From contig JAWPHD010011278.1 of NCBI GenBank assembly GCA_037043455.1, forward strand, positions 1-64,000: 64,000 nucleotides of DNA, read 5' to 3'. This document shows, piece by piece, positions 1-10,800 of this stretch (position 1 is its first letter; each line of letters opens with the position of its first letter). A program made the position numbers and the translations under genes. Source of the stretch: Cyrtodaria siliqua (lineage: Eukaryota > Mollusca > Bivalvia > Adapedonta > Hiatellidae). Under the pieces are notes generated by a model. It was not told the origin of the DNA. It did no database searches and was given only the letters and a program-made list of their open reading frames with translations.

Positions 1-516
1 TTTCCAATAATTTCTATTTTTAGACAATCCGCGTTTTATGTCATATCTAAAATTAGAGCAGACGTCATTTAGACTGGATTTTCATATTTTCTTTACTACT
101 AGTGTACGTTTTCCCGATGAATATCAAAGACCGGTAATACCAGTCTACCTGAGAAGAATTCATGTCTAAACCAAGACATTTCACAACCATTGCATATTTA
201 TAACACACCGATATAAATATGGCTATGATTACACTATGACAAACCACTATTTAAAACTTCGACAGTGTAATTTACTTTCATTTCAGTAGTGGATATATAA
301 GGATAAGGTAGAATAAATATGGTTTACGCATAGCGAACGTGCTGTATGACACTGGAAACTAAAAATGCTTTAATAACACTGATTGACATTTCGTACGAAT
401 GTCATAATCTTAAAATCTGAGATGAAAACAAAATTGTGATTCAGACATTGGAATATTCGAAACTTTGAGTGGTATTGTATTTAGTCGTATTTTCACAAAA
501 CACACCAATAAACAAA
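1..516. other. Upstream flank of E2 gene
   Basis: AT-rich. No TATA box, initiator or further coding exon can be recognised. An unseen 5' exon supplying an N-terminal extension cannot be excluded. Confidence 0.4.
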
Positions 517-693
517 ATGCAAACGACGTCAGTAGCTAAGGACTTTCATCGTCTGATGAAACGGGTAGGACGTCTGACCGATGGTCAAGCAAGTATAGGC
601 GACGTGGATTGGGACGAAGGATCGCTGTATAAATTCGAACTGGCCATACGCCCAAACTCTGGCTATTATAAAGGTGGCAAGTTCATATTCACG
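517..693 (+). CDS. E2 gene exon 1
   Basis: Fifty-nine codons ending phase 0 at a GTAAGT donor (694). It encodes the first helix and beta strands of the UBC fold. The start context is CAAAATGC with A at -3. Confidence 0.8.
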
Positions 694-2167
694 GTAAGTG
701 CGTATTGCATATAAATATTATATAAGTAACTGTTTGCAATAGTCTGAATGTACCATGTTGAGCGTATACATATATAAATACAAGATTCGTTACAGACAAT
801 CACATAATACTGAACGAATTTAAAAAACGCGTATTAAATCATTTCCAAAATGGTATCTCTTTTGAAGAATAGAAAATCAAATCATATATATAGCATTTAG
901 GGACCAGGCAATATTTATCGGGGGGTTGGGACCGGTGCAAATAAAACTGTTATACAAAAAAAAAGTATCATCCCATGGTTTGTCGCGACAAGAAAAGTAC
1001 CTGTCCCATGCCATTTTGCACCATTCCCAATGCCCAGATAAATATTGCCTGGTCCATAAGCACCCTCCTTACCAAATGAGGTTTGCTGCAAGCTTGCAGT
1101 GAACAATTTTGTTCACCATAACAACATATTGTTCGGTAAAAAAAGTTTTTGACCAGGACAGTGTTCGAACCCGTACAATGATCGCTGAACCATGACATTG
1201 GACCATAATCCTTATTATCTCAGTTGATAATTGACAATAGATCAACAATCAACAATATTTATCGTTTACAATGAAAGTTTGCAAAAAAATAATAATCTTT
1301 TTATTGGTTACTCGAATGTCTGTAACTGTTACTTTTTATGGACTTTGCAACATTTTTTACAGACCCTTTGTGTGTTGCAGTATTTTTTTAAAATCAAATC
1401 TTGTTTCGAATTTAATGTTTCTGGTACCAAATTAACTGGGTAGGGTTTGGTTTAAACATATTTTATTGCAACATTTACATTAGTTTGCAAAAGGGTTGGG
1501 CCACAAGTTCTACAACATTAGTTACGGCCCGTCCCTATACAGTTTGTTTACAAAATAAATAGTATGGCAGTTTTACAATCATAAAACATTTTAAACGAAA
1601 AGTATAGGAAATGCATTACTGAAGTTAACAGATATATGTAAAGAGAAAGGAAGAGGAGGAAAAGGACAGACAGTTAAAGACGTCTCGTAAGGGATCAAAT
1701 GTGAACAAAGTGAGTTTCATCGAAAACGCTTGGTATCTTTAATATATTTTTGAACTGCTATAAACACAAGCTCATTATCTCTATCGTTCAGCTCTGTATT
1801 ACCAGAACACAACTTATCAACACTTAACGGATGGAACGGTCGTGTCGAAATAAAGAGCGTACGGGTAGGGTAGACATTGGTTACTAACAAAAGATACCTA
1901 AATTCTGTCCACTAGTTTCATTTTTATATGACTTTATATACCCTGGTCCAAAACTTTTTTTACCGAGTATATAAATATATAAATATAAATAAATTACACA
2001 TATTCTAAATTAATTGTATCAGTATTGGTCTGGCGTCTTTCTATGGTGAATGTTTATATAGGTACCTGAGGTTATAATCATGTAATGTGAATCCTCTCTC
2101 GCATCTGCGGGTTCGAAACCGTTGGTAAGTGGTTGGTACAAACTTGTCCACACACACACGCACGCAT

Positions 2168-2213
<46 letters not shown>

Positions 2214-4329
2214 CGTGTGTTAATCAGCTATCGATCAGGTACATGTAAAGAACATGTGCTGATAATAAGACGCTTTTTATAACCTAATTTACCTTGGCAA
2301 ACTGTGTTAGTGTCTTCCTTTAATACCGTCTGTTTTAATTGAACTACGTATATTGTAAGTGTATTCATTACTTGTATGTATATTTATAATATATAAACAT
2401 ATCAAATGGGTTAAGTATGGTGGTATGGATTTGTTTGTAAACATCGAAGTTTAGTTTCTTTAATATTATGCACATTTACCTAAACTTAACAACATGTTAT
2501 TTTTTATTATTGAACTACCAAATACTAGCAGTGAAATGTCAATTCGTGAGTTGCGCATTACACCTTTAACATATAAAGTGAGAGGATCGCAAACCGAGTA
2601 ATCCCGGGATCATCCTGCTCTTAAACTTTTTTCCAATATATTCCACTGGTTAGTTTACATATGCTCGGAGTATTAGAAACTTTTCTTTGAACGTGGTAGA
2701 TTTGGATAATCCCTTAAAAAGTATTTTCCGCATTGACATTTTGGTTATATTAGATACATTTCAAATACATAATCATGAAGAGTAAAATTATATATATGTA
2801 ATTTATCAGTTTTATACTGTCCTGTCGCATATGTAAATAATATATATTCTTGTAGTAATTAAAATATTTATTTATGGTTTTATTTATAGATACACCTACC
2901 GGATGATTTCCCAAGCGATAGACCACCTGTGGTCTGGTGCGAAACCGAAATATACCATCCAAACATTGACACGACTGAAACCAACTTTAACGACGAAGCT
3001 GACACCAACGTATGTCTAAACCTTCTGGATCACGGAACATGGAGGCCCTCGTATGGTTTGGAGGGGCTGATTCTGGGGCTGGTATTTCTCATGCACCACC
3101 CCAACACTGGCGAGCCCTTATCCCCGTACTTTGATGGATACATTGATGAGGAAGACTTTGCTGCAAATGTTAAAAAATATATGGCCGGAGAAGAGGTAGA
3201 TGGGGAGACGTTTGATATAGATTTTTGTGTGAAAGAAGCAAGTGAAAACTCGGTAAATGAAACAAATACATCTAATGAGAATAAAGCCAATGAAAAAGAA
3301 CGTGACAGTGCAGGAAACGTTACGAACGCCTCAAATGGCAGTGAAGAAATCCCAGCTAATCCAGATGAAGAGACAGCTACAAAAGAAACAAGCGATTTAA
3401 ATGAAGATACAGACAATGAAAATGATTCTAATTTTAAACAAAGTACTGAACAAAATGCAACTCTAGATAATCCTACAGATAATATTACAGACGCGAATGT
3501 AAAACTTGAAATGTGTAAAGATCATCAGGAGATGAAAATTAACGAAAATCCACTAGTAGCTAATGTAACGGTAGGCGATACGTCCGATAAAGCGGTTAGT
3601 AGCAAGGATGCGAAATTAGAACAAGAGGTAACGGAGAAAACGTCTGAAATGCCTACGGAATGTAAAAAGGACACATATTGTGTTCACCCAGAGGTTAAGT
3701 ACAGTACAGCTGATAAAGCAGAAGTGAGTAGTGGTACTGCATATGGAACAGAAGCCGTGGCTGAAATAACCTGTGATATAGATTGCGATAGAGACAATAA
3801 GCAAGATATAAAGGAACATTTAGAGGAAAGAATGGATATGGTGCATGCACTATTAGATGAAATGATAAAGGGTACAGTTGAATGTGAATTGGATAATGAC
3901 ACGGAAGATGTCCGAGTGGTCGTCATTGATGGTGAATGCATGCTACTGACAGAGAGAGTGTATGAAAGTGAAACCAACGATGACAATGAAGGTAAGACAG
4001 AGACACCTAATGATAACGATGAAATGACTGAGGTGAAGGCTGATGAAAACGACTTGGAAGACCTTTGTAATGTTGACACAGATCAACAGGAGATTATAGA
4101 AAACAAACCAACGGATCCAAATACAACTGCAATAGGTGGTCATCCGAATATTGTTCAAGCATCGGATGTATATGAGAGTTGTAGAAAGGATGTAGATGAT
4201 ATTGAAGATGATGGCGGGGCCATGTGCAATCAAGAACAATGTGATATAAACGGTGCTGCAAAGTTGCTGAAATTCTTGTTTCGTCTGGTGGTTATTCCCT
4301 TAAAACTGCATTATGAATCGACACTATAG
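517..4329 (+). CDS. UBC12/UBE2M-like E2 conjugating enzyme with long acidic tail (gene; CDS joined 517-693, 2890-4329)
   Basis: Two exons give 538 codons before the TAG. Residues 1-160 form an E2 (UBC) fold. The YYKGGKFIF segment, the CETEIYHPNID segment (HPN at about 82-84) and the TNVCLNLL segment (catalytic Cys about 101) resemble UBC12/UBE2M, the E2 that receives NEDD8 from its E1 and passes it to cullins. Oddities: the Lys-rich N-terminal E1-docking extension of UBC12 is not seen. Asn of HPN to Cys is about 17 residues instead of about 8. Residues about 170-510 are an acidic Asn/Thr/Glu/Asp-rich tail, and the last about 24 residues are hydrophobic/basic ending STL. The ATG at 517 is the first in the open frame after a stop near 466. 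Whether it carries NEDD8, ubiquitin or nothing is not decidable from sequence; the fold assignment is firm. Confidence 0.85.
901..1055. repeat. Short hairpin (MITE-like) in E2 intron 1
   Basis: Arms at about 901-942 and 1016-1055 are near-complementary; the outer 19 bases (GGACCAGGCAATATTTATC) match perfectly. No convincing target-site duplication. The rest of intron 1 (694-2889) holds a tRNA-like B-box at about 1146-1205 (minus), a CA repeat and otherwise nothing recognisable. Confidence 0.7.
2148..2211. repeat. (CA)n microsatellite
   Basis: CA dinucleotide run interrupted by CGCACGCATG near its start. It lies in intron 1 of the E2 gene. Confidence 0.95.
2890..4329 (+). CDS. E2 gene exon 2 (active site and acidic tail)
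   Basis: The acceptor is TTTATAG at 2883-2889. The reading frame continues the UBC fold from IHLPDDFPSDRPP through HPN and the active-site Cys to the final helices, then runs open for another roughly 1.1 kb with coding-like composition to a TAG at 4327-4329. One segment at residues about 397-417 (VRVVVIDGECMLLTERVYES) is less acidic than the rest of the tail and may be a small folded or binding motif. Confidence 0.85.
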   Translation: MHLPDDFPSDRPPVVWCETEIYHPNIDTTETNFNDEADTNVCLNLLDHGTWRPSYGLEGLILGLVFLMHHPNTGEPLSPYFDGYIDEEDFAANVKKYMAGEEVDGETFDIDFCVKEASENSVNETNTSNENKANEKERDSAGNVTNASNGSEEIPANPDEETATKETSDLNEDTDNENDSNFKQSTEQNATLDNPTDNITDANVKLEMCKDHQEMKINENPLVANVTVGDTSDKAVSSKDAKLEQEVTEKTSEMPTECKKDTYCVHPEVKYSTADKAEVSSGTAYGTEAVAEITCDIDCDRDNKQDIKEHLEERMDMVHALLDEMIKGTVECELDNDTEDVRVVVIDGECMLLTERVYESETNDDNEGKTETPNDNDEMTEVKADENDLEDLCNVDTDQQEIIENKPTDPNTTAIGGHPNIVQASDVYESCRKDVDDIEDDGGAMCNQEQCDINGAAKLLKFLFRLVVIPLKLHYESTL

Positions 4330-4709
4330 ATGCATTAGATGTATATACATGGTACATTTATTAATGTTTCAGTAAAGAGCAAAGCGTCTATACATATACT
4401 AAACTCGACTGGCTATGTACTTATGTGTGTTTATGTTCATACTATTTGAGACATCTCAGATCATCATCAAATCAAATAGTCTGCATTAAGTCCGCTCTGA
4501 ATTATTGGTTTCAAACGTAAGTGTTTCAGTGCTATTCAGAAAAAGACTGGAAACAGATTTTAGGATTTAGTTTTTTATTTTGATTCCGACTGAAACTATA
4601 TATTAAAAGAAGCTATAAGCGCTAGGATGAGAGCCAGTCTAATACAACAACACAAATAGAGATATTGACACACAAGCAGCATGCTAGTATTTAAAGATTT
4701 TGTGTTTTG

Positions 4710-4715
4710 AATAAA
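4710..4715 (+). terminator. Candidate polyadenylation signal of the E2 gene
   Basis: AATAAA about 380 bp after the stop codon, the first clear hexamer downstream in this strand. Position and sequence are the only support. Confidence 0.4.
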
Positions 4716-4820
4716 AAATGAATATTATTTGCTACTGTTATTGTTGATGCTTTACATTGATTATTTTACCACTGGATTTAGAGTTTATTAAGGTAACACG
4801 TAATTATGAGCAATACGTAT

Positions 4821-5190
4821 TCGAACTTTGCTTTTTCTTTGTCAGATTAAGCAATATACGGTCATTTACCTTTTATGGGCAAGCATTCTACAAACTTCTG
4901 CCTTTTCTATGACAGATCAAGCAATATACGATCATTAACATTTTATGGGAAACCGGTATGCGAACTTCTGCCTTTTCTATGTGAGATCAAGCAATATACG
5001 ATCATAAACATTTTATGGGAAACCGGTATGGGAACTTCTGCCTTTTCTACGTGAGATCAAGCAATATACGAGCATTAACCTTTTATGGGCGATCTGTAAG
5101 CGAACTTCTGCCTTTTCTATGTCAGATCAAGCAATAGACGATCATTTACCTTTTATGGGCAACCGGTATGCGAACTTTTGCCTTTTTCAA
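4821..5190. repeat. 70-bp tandem repeat, about 5 copies
   Basis: The landmark GCAATATACG (or GCAATAGACG) recurs at 4851, 4921, 4991, 5061 and 5131, an exact 70-bp period. Units differ by a few substitutions. Confidence 0.95.
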
Positions 5191-5208
5191 TCGAATACAG
5201 TATTTATA

Positions 5209-5334
5209 GGTTATTAGATTTGTATTGGGATATATGCACGAGTTCTTCCGCGGAACAATATTGCGCGACTTTAGGAGCGCAATATGAATAGGCAGAAAAA
5301 CGAGAGCATATATCCCAATACAAATTTAATAACC
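5209..5334. repeat. Foldback hairpin following the 70-bp array
   Basis: 29-bp arms at 5209-5237 and 5306-5334 are complementary apart from one base. A nested 9-bp inverted repeat (ATATTGCGC at 5258-5266 and its complement at 5277-5285) lies in the loop. Confidence 0.85.
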
Positions 5335-5650
5335 TTTTTGTTGCATATTTTTTAATATATAAACGATTAATTAGAATAAAACAATTGATTTTAATATTTA
5401 ATTGTCATCAAAAACATTTATTTGAAACAAACATATTGTCGTTACATCGTGGGAATTTTCACAATGAAATCAACATTGTTTTTGCATCAATCACGAACGA
5501 GTATACATTACACACCCAATATGACTTTACTACACGTCAATATGAGCGAATATTGACGTTTCCTGTTACATAGAAAGTAAACGGAGCTTGTAAATGCGTA
5601 TGCACCAAACGTAGATACCTTATACTGCTATAGGGAAGATCAGTTTAGTA

Positions 5651-5962
5651 CAATCTCATTAAATCATATCCTAATTACACTTTGATACTCTCCGTTATAG
5701 GATCTGCGTTGGAGGTCTCGTCAGATCGACCTTAATCTAATCAATATACATGAAAAGATCAACTAAATTCAACCAATGAAATCGTGCGTTTCATATGCAC
5801 TTCAGATTTACGTTCGAATGAACTGAACAAACGAAAATCCGTAATTTTGTAGGCTGAAATCTGATTGGCTAATCTTAAAATCAGTCTGACGTGACCTCCA
5901 ATGCAGTGTTGTCAGATCCTTAGTATCGTAGCGTGATAAAGGGTATGATTTTAATGAGATTG
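5651..5962. mobile_element. Mutator-like MITE with 9-bp target duplication
   Basis: Imperfect inverted arms of roughly 100 bp or more begin CAATCTCATTAAA and end TTTAATGAGATTG. AGTTTAGTA flanks both sides (5642-5650 and 5963-5971). A 9-bp duplication is typical of Mutator-type transposons. No coding capacity. Confidence 0.75.
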
Positions 5963-5971
5963 AGTTTAGTA

Positions 5972-6955
5972 TATTACCGAAGAAATCGTCGTAGTGTAAT
6001 ACGAGTTGTGATGACTTGACTTAAATGTTTACATTGTCGATGTAATGATAACGTACCTGTCTGTTAACCAAACATGCCAAACTACATGCTTAAAGAATTG
6101 GTAATGTGGATAATGTGGCGTGAGTGCTAGTGTTGATTATAGTTTGGGAATTATATGTTGTAATATAAACGGGACGGCCCCGTGTATAGGAGTTTATCCT
6201 TCGAGCACGTTAAAGAACCATAGGCATATAGTACGAGCTGGACGGATTCCCGGATTCCTATATGTATATCCTTCCCCTCTCTCTGGAGCAGCTCTATATA
6301 ACATATACTGTGTTGATGAACATTTCAGTTTTATTTGTTACCGGGTGGTCGATCCATCCTGAATCCGAGGAATCTATTCGAAAGTAGGGGTATGAGGATC
6401 CCGGGGTTTCTTGGTATTCTCTCCCCGTGTGAAAACTTAGTATAACTAACTATAGTAACTCTAATGATTGTATAGGCCATAAAATAATATTTCATTCAAA
6501 TATATTACTGATCTTCTTGCTTTTGATAACATTATTCAAGGTAACCTTTTCGACATGAAAATGTATAAGGTGAAAGAAACTAACCCACCAAAAGACGGCA
6601 AATTTACACCACAAAACCGTTTATCAAAACTCTGGCCAGGTATTCAGGTCCTATAATAATGCATGATGTGCCGACACGGGTTCTTAAAATACCCTTGGGT
6701 GAATATACATACAATGGATTATTAGTTGATAAATCCTAATAAATTTAAATCAACGACAATTTTCAAATAGCGAGAGAGACGATCTGTTTTTACAGGCAGT
6801 TAAATGACCCAGATATGGGCATTACATTTCAAAACCAAGTACATGTACGAATATCGGTTATTTTAAGTTGGCCGCCTGTCAAAATAGTAGGTACAACCAT
6901 AACAAAACGCTTAAAGACACTATATCGGTATATAATAAAGCTATTGGAGCTTAAA
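5972..6955. other. Intergenic; one dispersed repeat
   Basis: About 6245-6330 (CTCTGGAGC...ACATATACTGTGTT) resembles 33920-33980 inside MCM10 intron 5, so it is a dispersed repeat. Nothing else is recognised. Confidence 0.5.
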
Positions 6956-6958
6956 AAA

Positions 6959-6980
6959 TGTATATATATATATATATATG
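6959..6980. repeat. (TA)n microsatellite
   Basis: About ten uninterrupted TA units. Confidence 0.9.
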
Positions 6981-7099
6981 CCTAAAGCAAATATGAGGAC
7001 TTATTACCAAATTCAAGCTTGTGAACATGACCGTAAACACGCATATAAGGGGAGAAACTTATACCAGAACATAATTTTATTTGGTAGCAACATCGATAA

Positions 7100-7205
7100 A
7101 AAACATGACTGTCCCAATCATTGAAAAACCGTTCACTGAACACGGTATTCGAACTCGAGACTCCTAATTGCCAATTCGTACTACTATTAGGCCACAGTAC
7201 CAATT
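7100..7205 (-). repeat. tRNA-like SINE head fragment
   Basis: The minus strand reads a tRNA-like D-arm region followed by GAGTTCGAATACC, a pol III B-box-like motif. The acceptor stem does not form, so this is a SINE remnant rather than a tRNA gene. Downstream, about 7505-7555 holds a small imperfect inverted repeat (GGGGATGTCAGTGTGA / TCACACTGCCATCCCC). Confidence 0.45.
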
Positions 7206-7877
7206 ATTACCTGATCTCCTATATAAATGCTATATCGTCATTTCTTGCTAATTCACTAAGGAAAAGACTGTTCCCGGTGAAAACGAACTGTTACCGGGCT
7301 TTAGTTTCGACTGTTTCCCTCACGTGCTGGAATTTCCCCGATTAATATTTATAGAAGAAACCTCAAAAACTCGGCATTTTCCGCTGCACTGCATATTCTT
7401 CCAATCACTTGCTTTTTTCACCATAGGTTCCCATTATAAAACAAATTTTCATTTTCACTGTTTCGTAACATTAATCAGGTAATAAAACAGTTACCCTTGG
7501 TGTCGGGGGATGTCAGTGTGATCGGCCTCGGGAAACAGTTCACACTGCCATCCCCTCCACCTCGGGAAAACAGTTTTGACTGTTCCCCAAACACACACAT
7601 GTGATAACTGTATACTGATAACCTTCTTTTCATTTCAACTATATATCCGTTTGATAGTATAGTTGGGGTTATTTCTCAATCTTATGTCAACAACACGTAC
7701 ACATTATACTATTCTAATGCTGGAAATTGTAATCTATATTTTCTGGAGCGTTTTCGAAGGTCTTTGGTGTACTTACGTGCGTAGAAACACATTTAATCAC
7801 ACACTAAAAAGGAAAAAAAATGATAACGTCTACAAGGCTAACAGAATATCGATAAAAAATAACGCAAATAGATAAAC

Positions 7878-8065
7878 TGATTGTGTAGCGCAGAGTTAAA
7901 GCACATGGATTGTCAATCCGAAAGTCATGAGTTCGATTCTCGCATAGGTTGTACTAGTTGTCAGTGAACTGGTGTGGATGTTTGATGTTGCTGTAAAGAA
8001 ACAGGTAAAGAAATGTAAAAGGTTCGGTATACCACTGCCTTATATACTGGCTTCCAGCCATATTG
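7878..8065 (+). mobile_element. tRNA-derived SINE
   Basis: TGTAGCGCAGAGTTAAAGCAC followed by GAGTTCGATTCTCGC matches A- and B-box spacing of a tRNA head. A non-tRNA body follows. The cloverleaf is not complete. Confidence 0.55.
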
Positions 8066-8224
8066 CAGTAGCCTGAATTTGTTAGTAAAACAAGCGTTAG
8101 ACCGCTCTCATTTGCTTCGGCTACACGCCCACTAGTCTTATATACAGCTATAGTGGCTTTTAATGAAGGAAATTAGCTACATACTAAATACAATAAATTC
8201 TGAAAATGGGATTCATTTAAAGCA

Positions 8225-8610
8225 ATCAAGATATGTTTATTAATATATAAACTGAAACAGTTGACGAAGCACTCGGAAGCGTTACAACTTAGAGAATTAC
8301 GCTAACAAATAAACTGAATAAAATTAAACTGTACGCACTATGCCGAATAAAGATGTGTGTACTAATTACGCTGTATCCCTTACACGCTGCGCCGACGCTA
8401 AGCACAACACAGGAAGTGTGCATTATTTATAGCACTTTGGTACGCAAGAGTTAAAACGTCAGCGGCCTTTTTAACGAAGCTTACGTTTTTAATCAGTTGT
8501 TTCTATCAACGGCTGGTTACATCGGGGAATTTAATGCAAATTTGACGGTAACATTATATATAAATACTTGGCACAAAGTCTCTAGCATCTCCGTTAAGGT
8601 TACCAATAAT
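8225..8610. repeat. Dispersed repeat, copy 1 (empty site for a SINE)
   Basis: Aligns with 27700-28258, which carries an extra SINE. Shared landmarks include CGAAGCACTCGGAAGC and TTTAATGCAAATTTGACGGT. No coding frame is conserved between the copies. Confidence 0.85.
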
Positions 8611-8982
8611 ATCATAATTTTGATAGAGCATCATCAAAAACACTGACCAATCAGTGACCAGAAATAAGACATAACCAATACATTCTGGTAGGTGATAAAC
8701 TCGGTCTTTATCCTTGATGTTCAACCAAGTTTACTGTTAAAATTAAGGTATCTACAGTGTGAATCTTTTAAAACCCTGCCTATTTCATGCACATTCATGC
8801 AAATTGATTCAATATATGTATCTTTTAAAATCAAAATCTTGAAAATTATGGTATTTTTACTCTGCCAAAGATTTTTATTTTACTATAGAACCTAAGGATA
8901 AAAACCGAGTAGCACAAATTGTATCACCTACTGAAAATAAAATAAAATCTCAACATCTCTGCAATGCAAAATTATGAATTCT

Positions 8983-9334
8983 GACTTTAAGTGGTATTCT
9001 ACTTTAAAGGCACAACGACTGGGCTTGATGATCACAAAGGACCAGTAAGTAATAACTCTACTGATTTGTAGCCGGAGCGACTTTTTATAGCCGCCACACA
9101 ACACTAAGCAAACGCTTGTGTGAATACCAATACATACTGAACATTGGATCCCTTGGACGCAATAGAGAAAAGTAGCAGACTCGGTTTTATTGAGTCTGTC
9201 CGTAAGAGGTACTATAAAGTGCAACACCTCACACGTCCTTGGCATCGGCTTAAGCGGTATTCCACTTTAAAGTCACAACGATTGGGCTTGATGATCACTA
9301 AGGACCAGTAAGTAATATCTCTACTGATTTGTAA
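8983..9334. repeat. Direct repeat of about 90 bp (two copies)
   Basis: 8983-9072 and 9246-9334 share GGGCTTGATGATCAC and GGACCAGTAAGTAAT with few differences. Confidence 0.85.
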
Positions 9335-9537
9335 ACTCGATTGACAAAACTTTATTGTTTTTAGAACAAAAAATAAAACCAAATCGCAATTAATGAAAAA
9401 CATAGGCTCGAAATAGGTCCTTAACTTGAATTACTGAAAATATGTCGAGCTACTAGTAATGCTGATATTATAAGTTGCCGTGAATGAAAAAGTTGGTTGC
9501 AATAATTATAATATATAAAGATGCTGGAATGATATGA

Positions 9538-9650
9538 AGAATACCGAAGTGCAGTGGTGTAGATGTAAAATTGTCTGGCCTGCAATCGGGAGGACGTGGG
9601 TTCGGGGCCCCTGGTCGCGTTATACTAAAGACGTTTACAACGGTAGTAAT
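9538..9650 (+). mobile_element. tRNA-derived SINE fragment
   Basis: Contains a GTGGGTTCGGGGCCCC-like B-box preceded by a weak A-box region (GTGGTGTAGATG). Degenerate. Confidence 0.45.
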
Positions 9651-10106
9651 AAATTGTAACCCTTGATTGACGAACATACAGTGGGTAGTACTATGTCTGG
9701 TTGGCCCGGTGACTGAAAAAAAGTGACTGAGTGGGTTATCATGTAGTAAGGCGTGGTTGTGGCAGCACTATATCTGCTAGATAGATGCATATCACTACAC
9801 ACAATCACGAGCACAAACGTCCACACATAATGCCGAGTCACGAGGGATTCTTCTCTGGGTTCAAATGGTAGAGGGACTATAATCCTTAGAACTACACACA
9901 TTTATAAAACACAGTGACAACTTCCATACCAGACATTTGGGAGATCAAACGGAGAGACGATAATAATGTATTATCATATTATCACATCGGAGGTCACAGC
10001 AAAGTCATAGATCTGCAAACATGCCAACACCAGCTTTAGGTTTACCGCACCTGCTGTTTGTAGTAGGCAATATAAATGGATACTCGATCATACATGTACA
10101 TGATTA

Positions 10107-10137
<31 letters not shown>

Positions 10138-10182
10138 CGCGCGAGTGCATGCTTGCGTGCGTGCGGGTGTGTGTGTGCGTGT
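10107..10182. repeat. (TG)n microsatellite with TGCG interruptions
   Basis: A TG run changing to GCGTGCGCGAG and back. Apparent reading frames on both strands across it are repeat artefacts. Confidence 0.95.
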
Positions 10183-10597
10183 TACTAAGGTTTATAATCC
10201 CGTCGGCCGCTACAGCAGTCTGTGTAAGAAGAGTCGTCACAACAACCAACCAGCTTGTAGAGTTTGTAGTGGAGTTGAGGACTCTAATATTCGTAACCTT
10301 TGTATAAATAAAAAACCACTCCATCCACGATCAGGGCTACCGTAACCCTGATCTACTTAACTATAAAGGTATTAAATTTGAATTCTGCGACAAGGACAAT
10401 CACAAACTGACTTCCATGGTGACGTTATTTACAAACTTCGTAATATCCTTGGTCGTGATCATTTTATACATTTTTTAATAAACGTTTTAAATCTATAAAA
10501 GTGGTTATGCTCCTATCATTGCATGTTTAATGGTTGATGTTCAATGGTTAATGGTTTAATGTTTGCCACTATGCTTTCCTCTTTGATGACCGGGAGT

Positions 10598-10800
10598 GGA
10601 GTGCGTGGTCCAGTGGTAGAGCGCCGAACTCAGAATCGAGAGGTCGTGGGTTCGATCCTCGCCGCGGGCCACGTTATTTATCCTTGAGCAAGATAATTAA
10701 TCCACATTGCTTAGTACTGGTTCTACCCAGAAAGCCATCGAGAGTGATTAATCTAAGTTGCAATAACTTGTTTCGCAATCGATGTAAAATAAATATGTTT
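10598..10800 (+). mobile_element. tRNA-derived SINE (family S1)
   Basis: The head has A-box GTGGTCCAGTGGTAGAGCG and B-box GTGGGTTCGATCCTCGC. The body has CTTGAGCAAGATAATTAATC, TGCTTAGTACTGGTTCTACC and ATCGATGTAAAATAAAT. The same body occurs in reverse at 27752-27930. Confidence 0.8.

Noticed and set aside
3030..3416. Minus-strand open frames opposite E2 exon 2
   Set aside because: Shadow of the acidic coding frame (Ser/Phe-rich antisense of Glu/Asn codons).
10598..10675. Possible tRNA gene with good A and B boxes
   Set aside because: Followed by a SINE body that recurs at 27752-27930; no complete cloverleaf.
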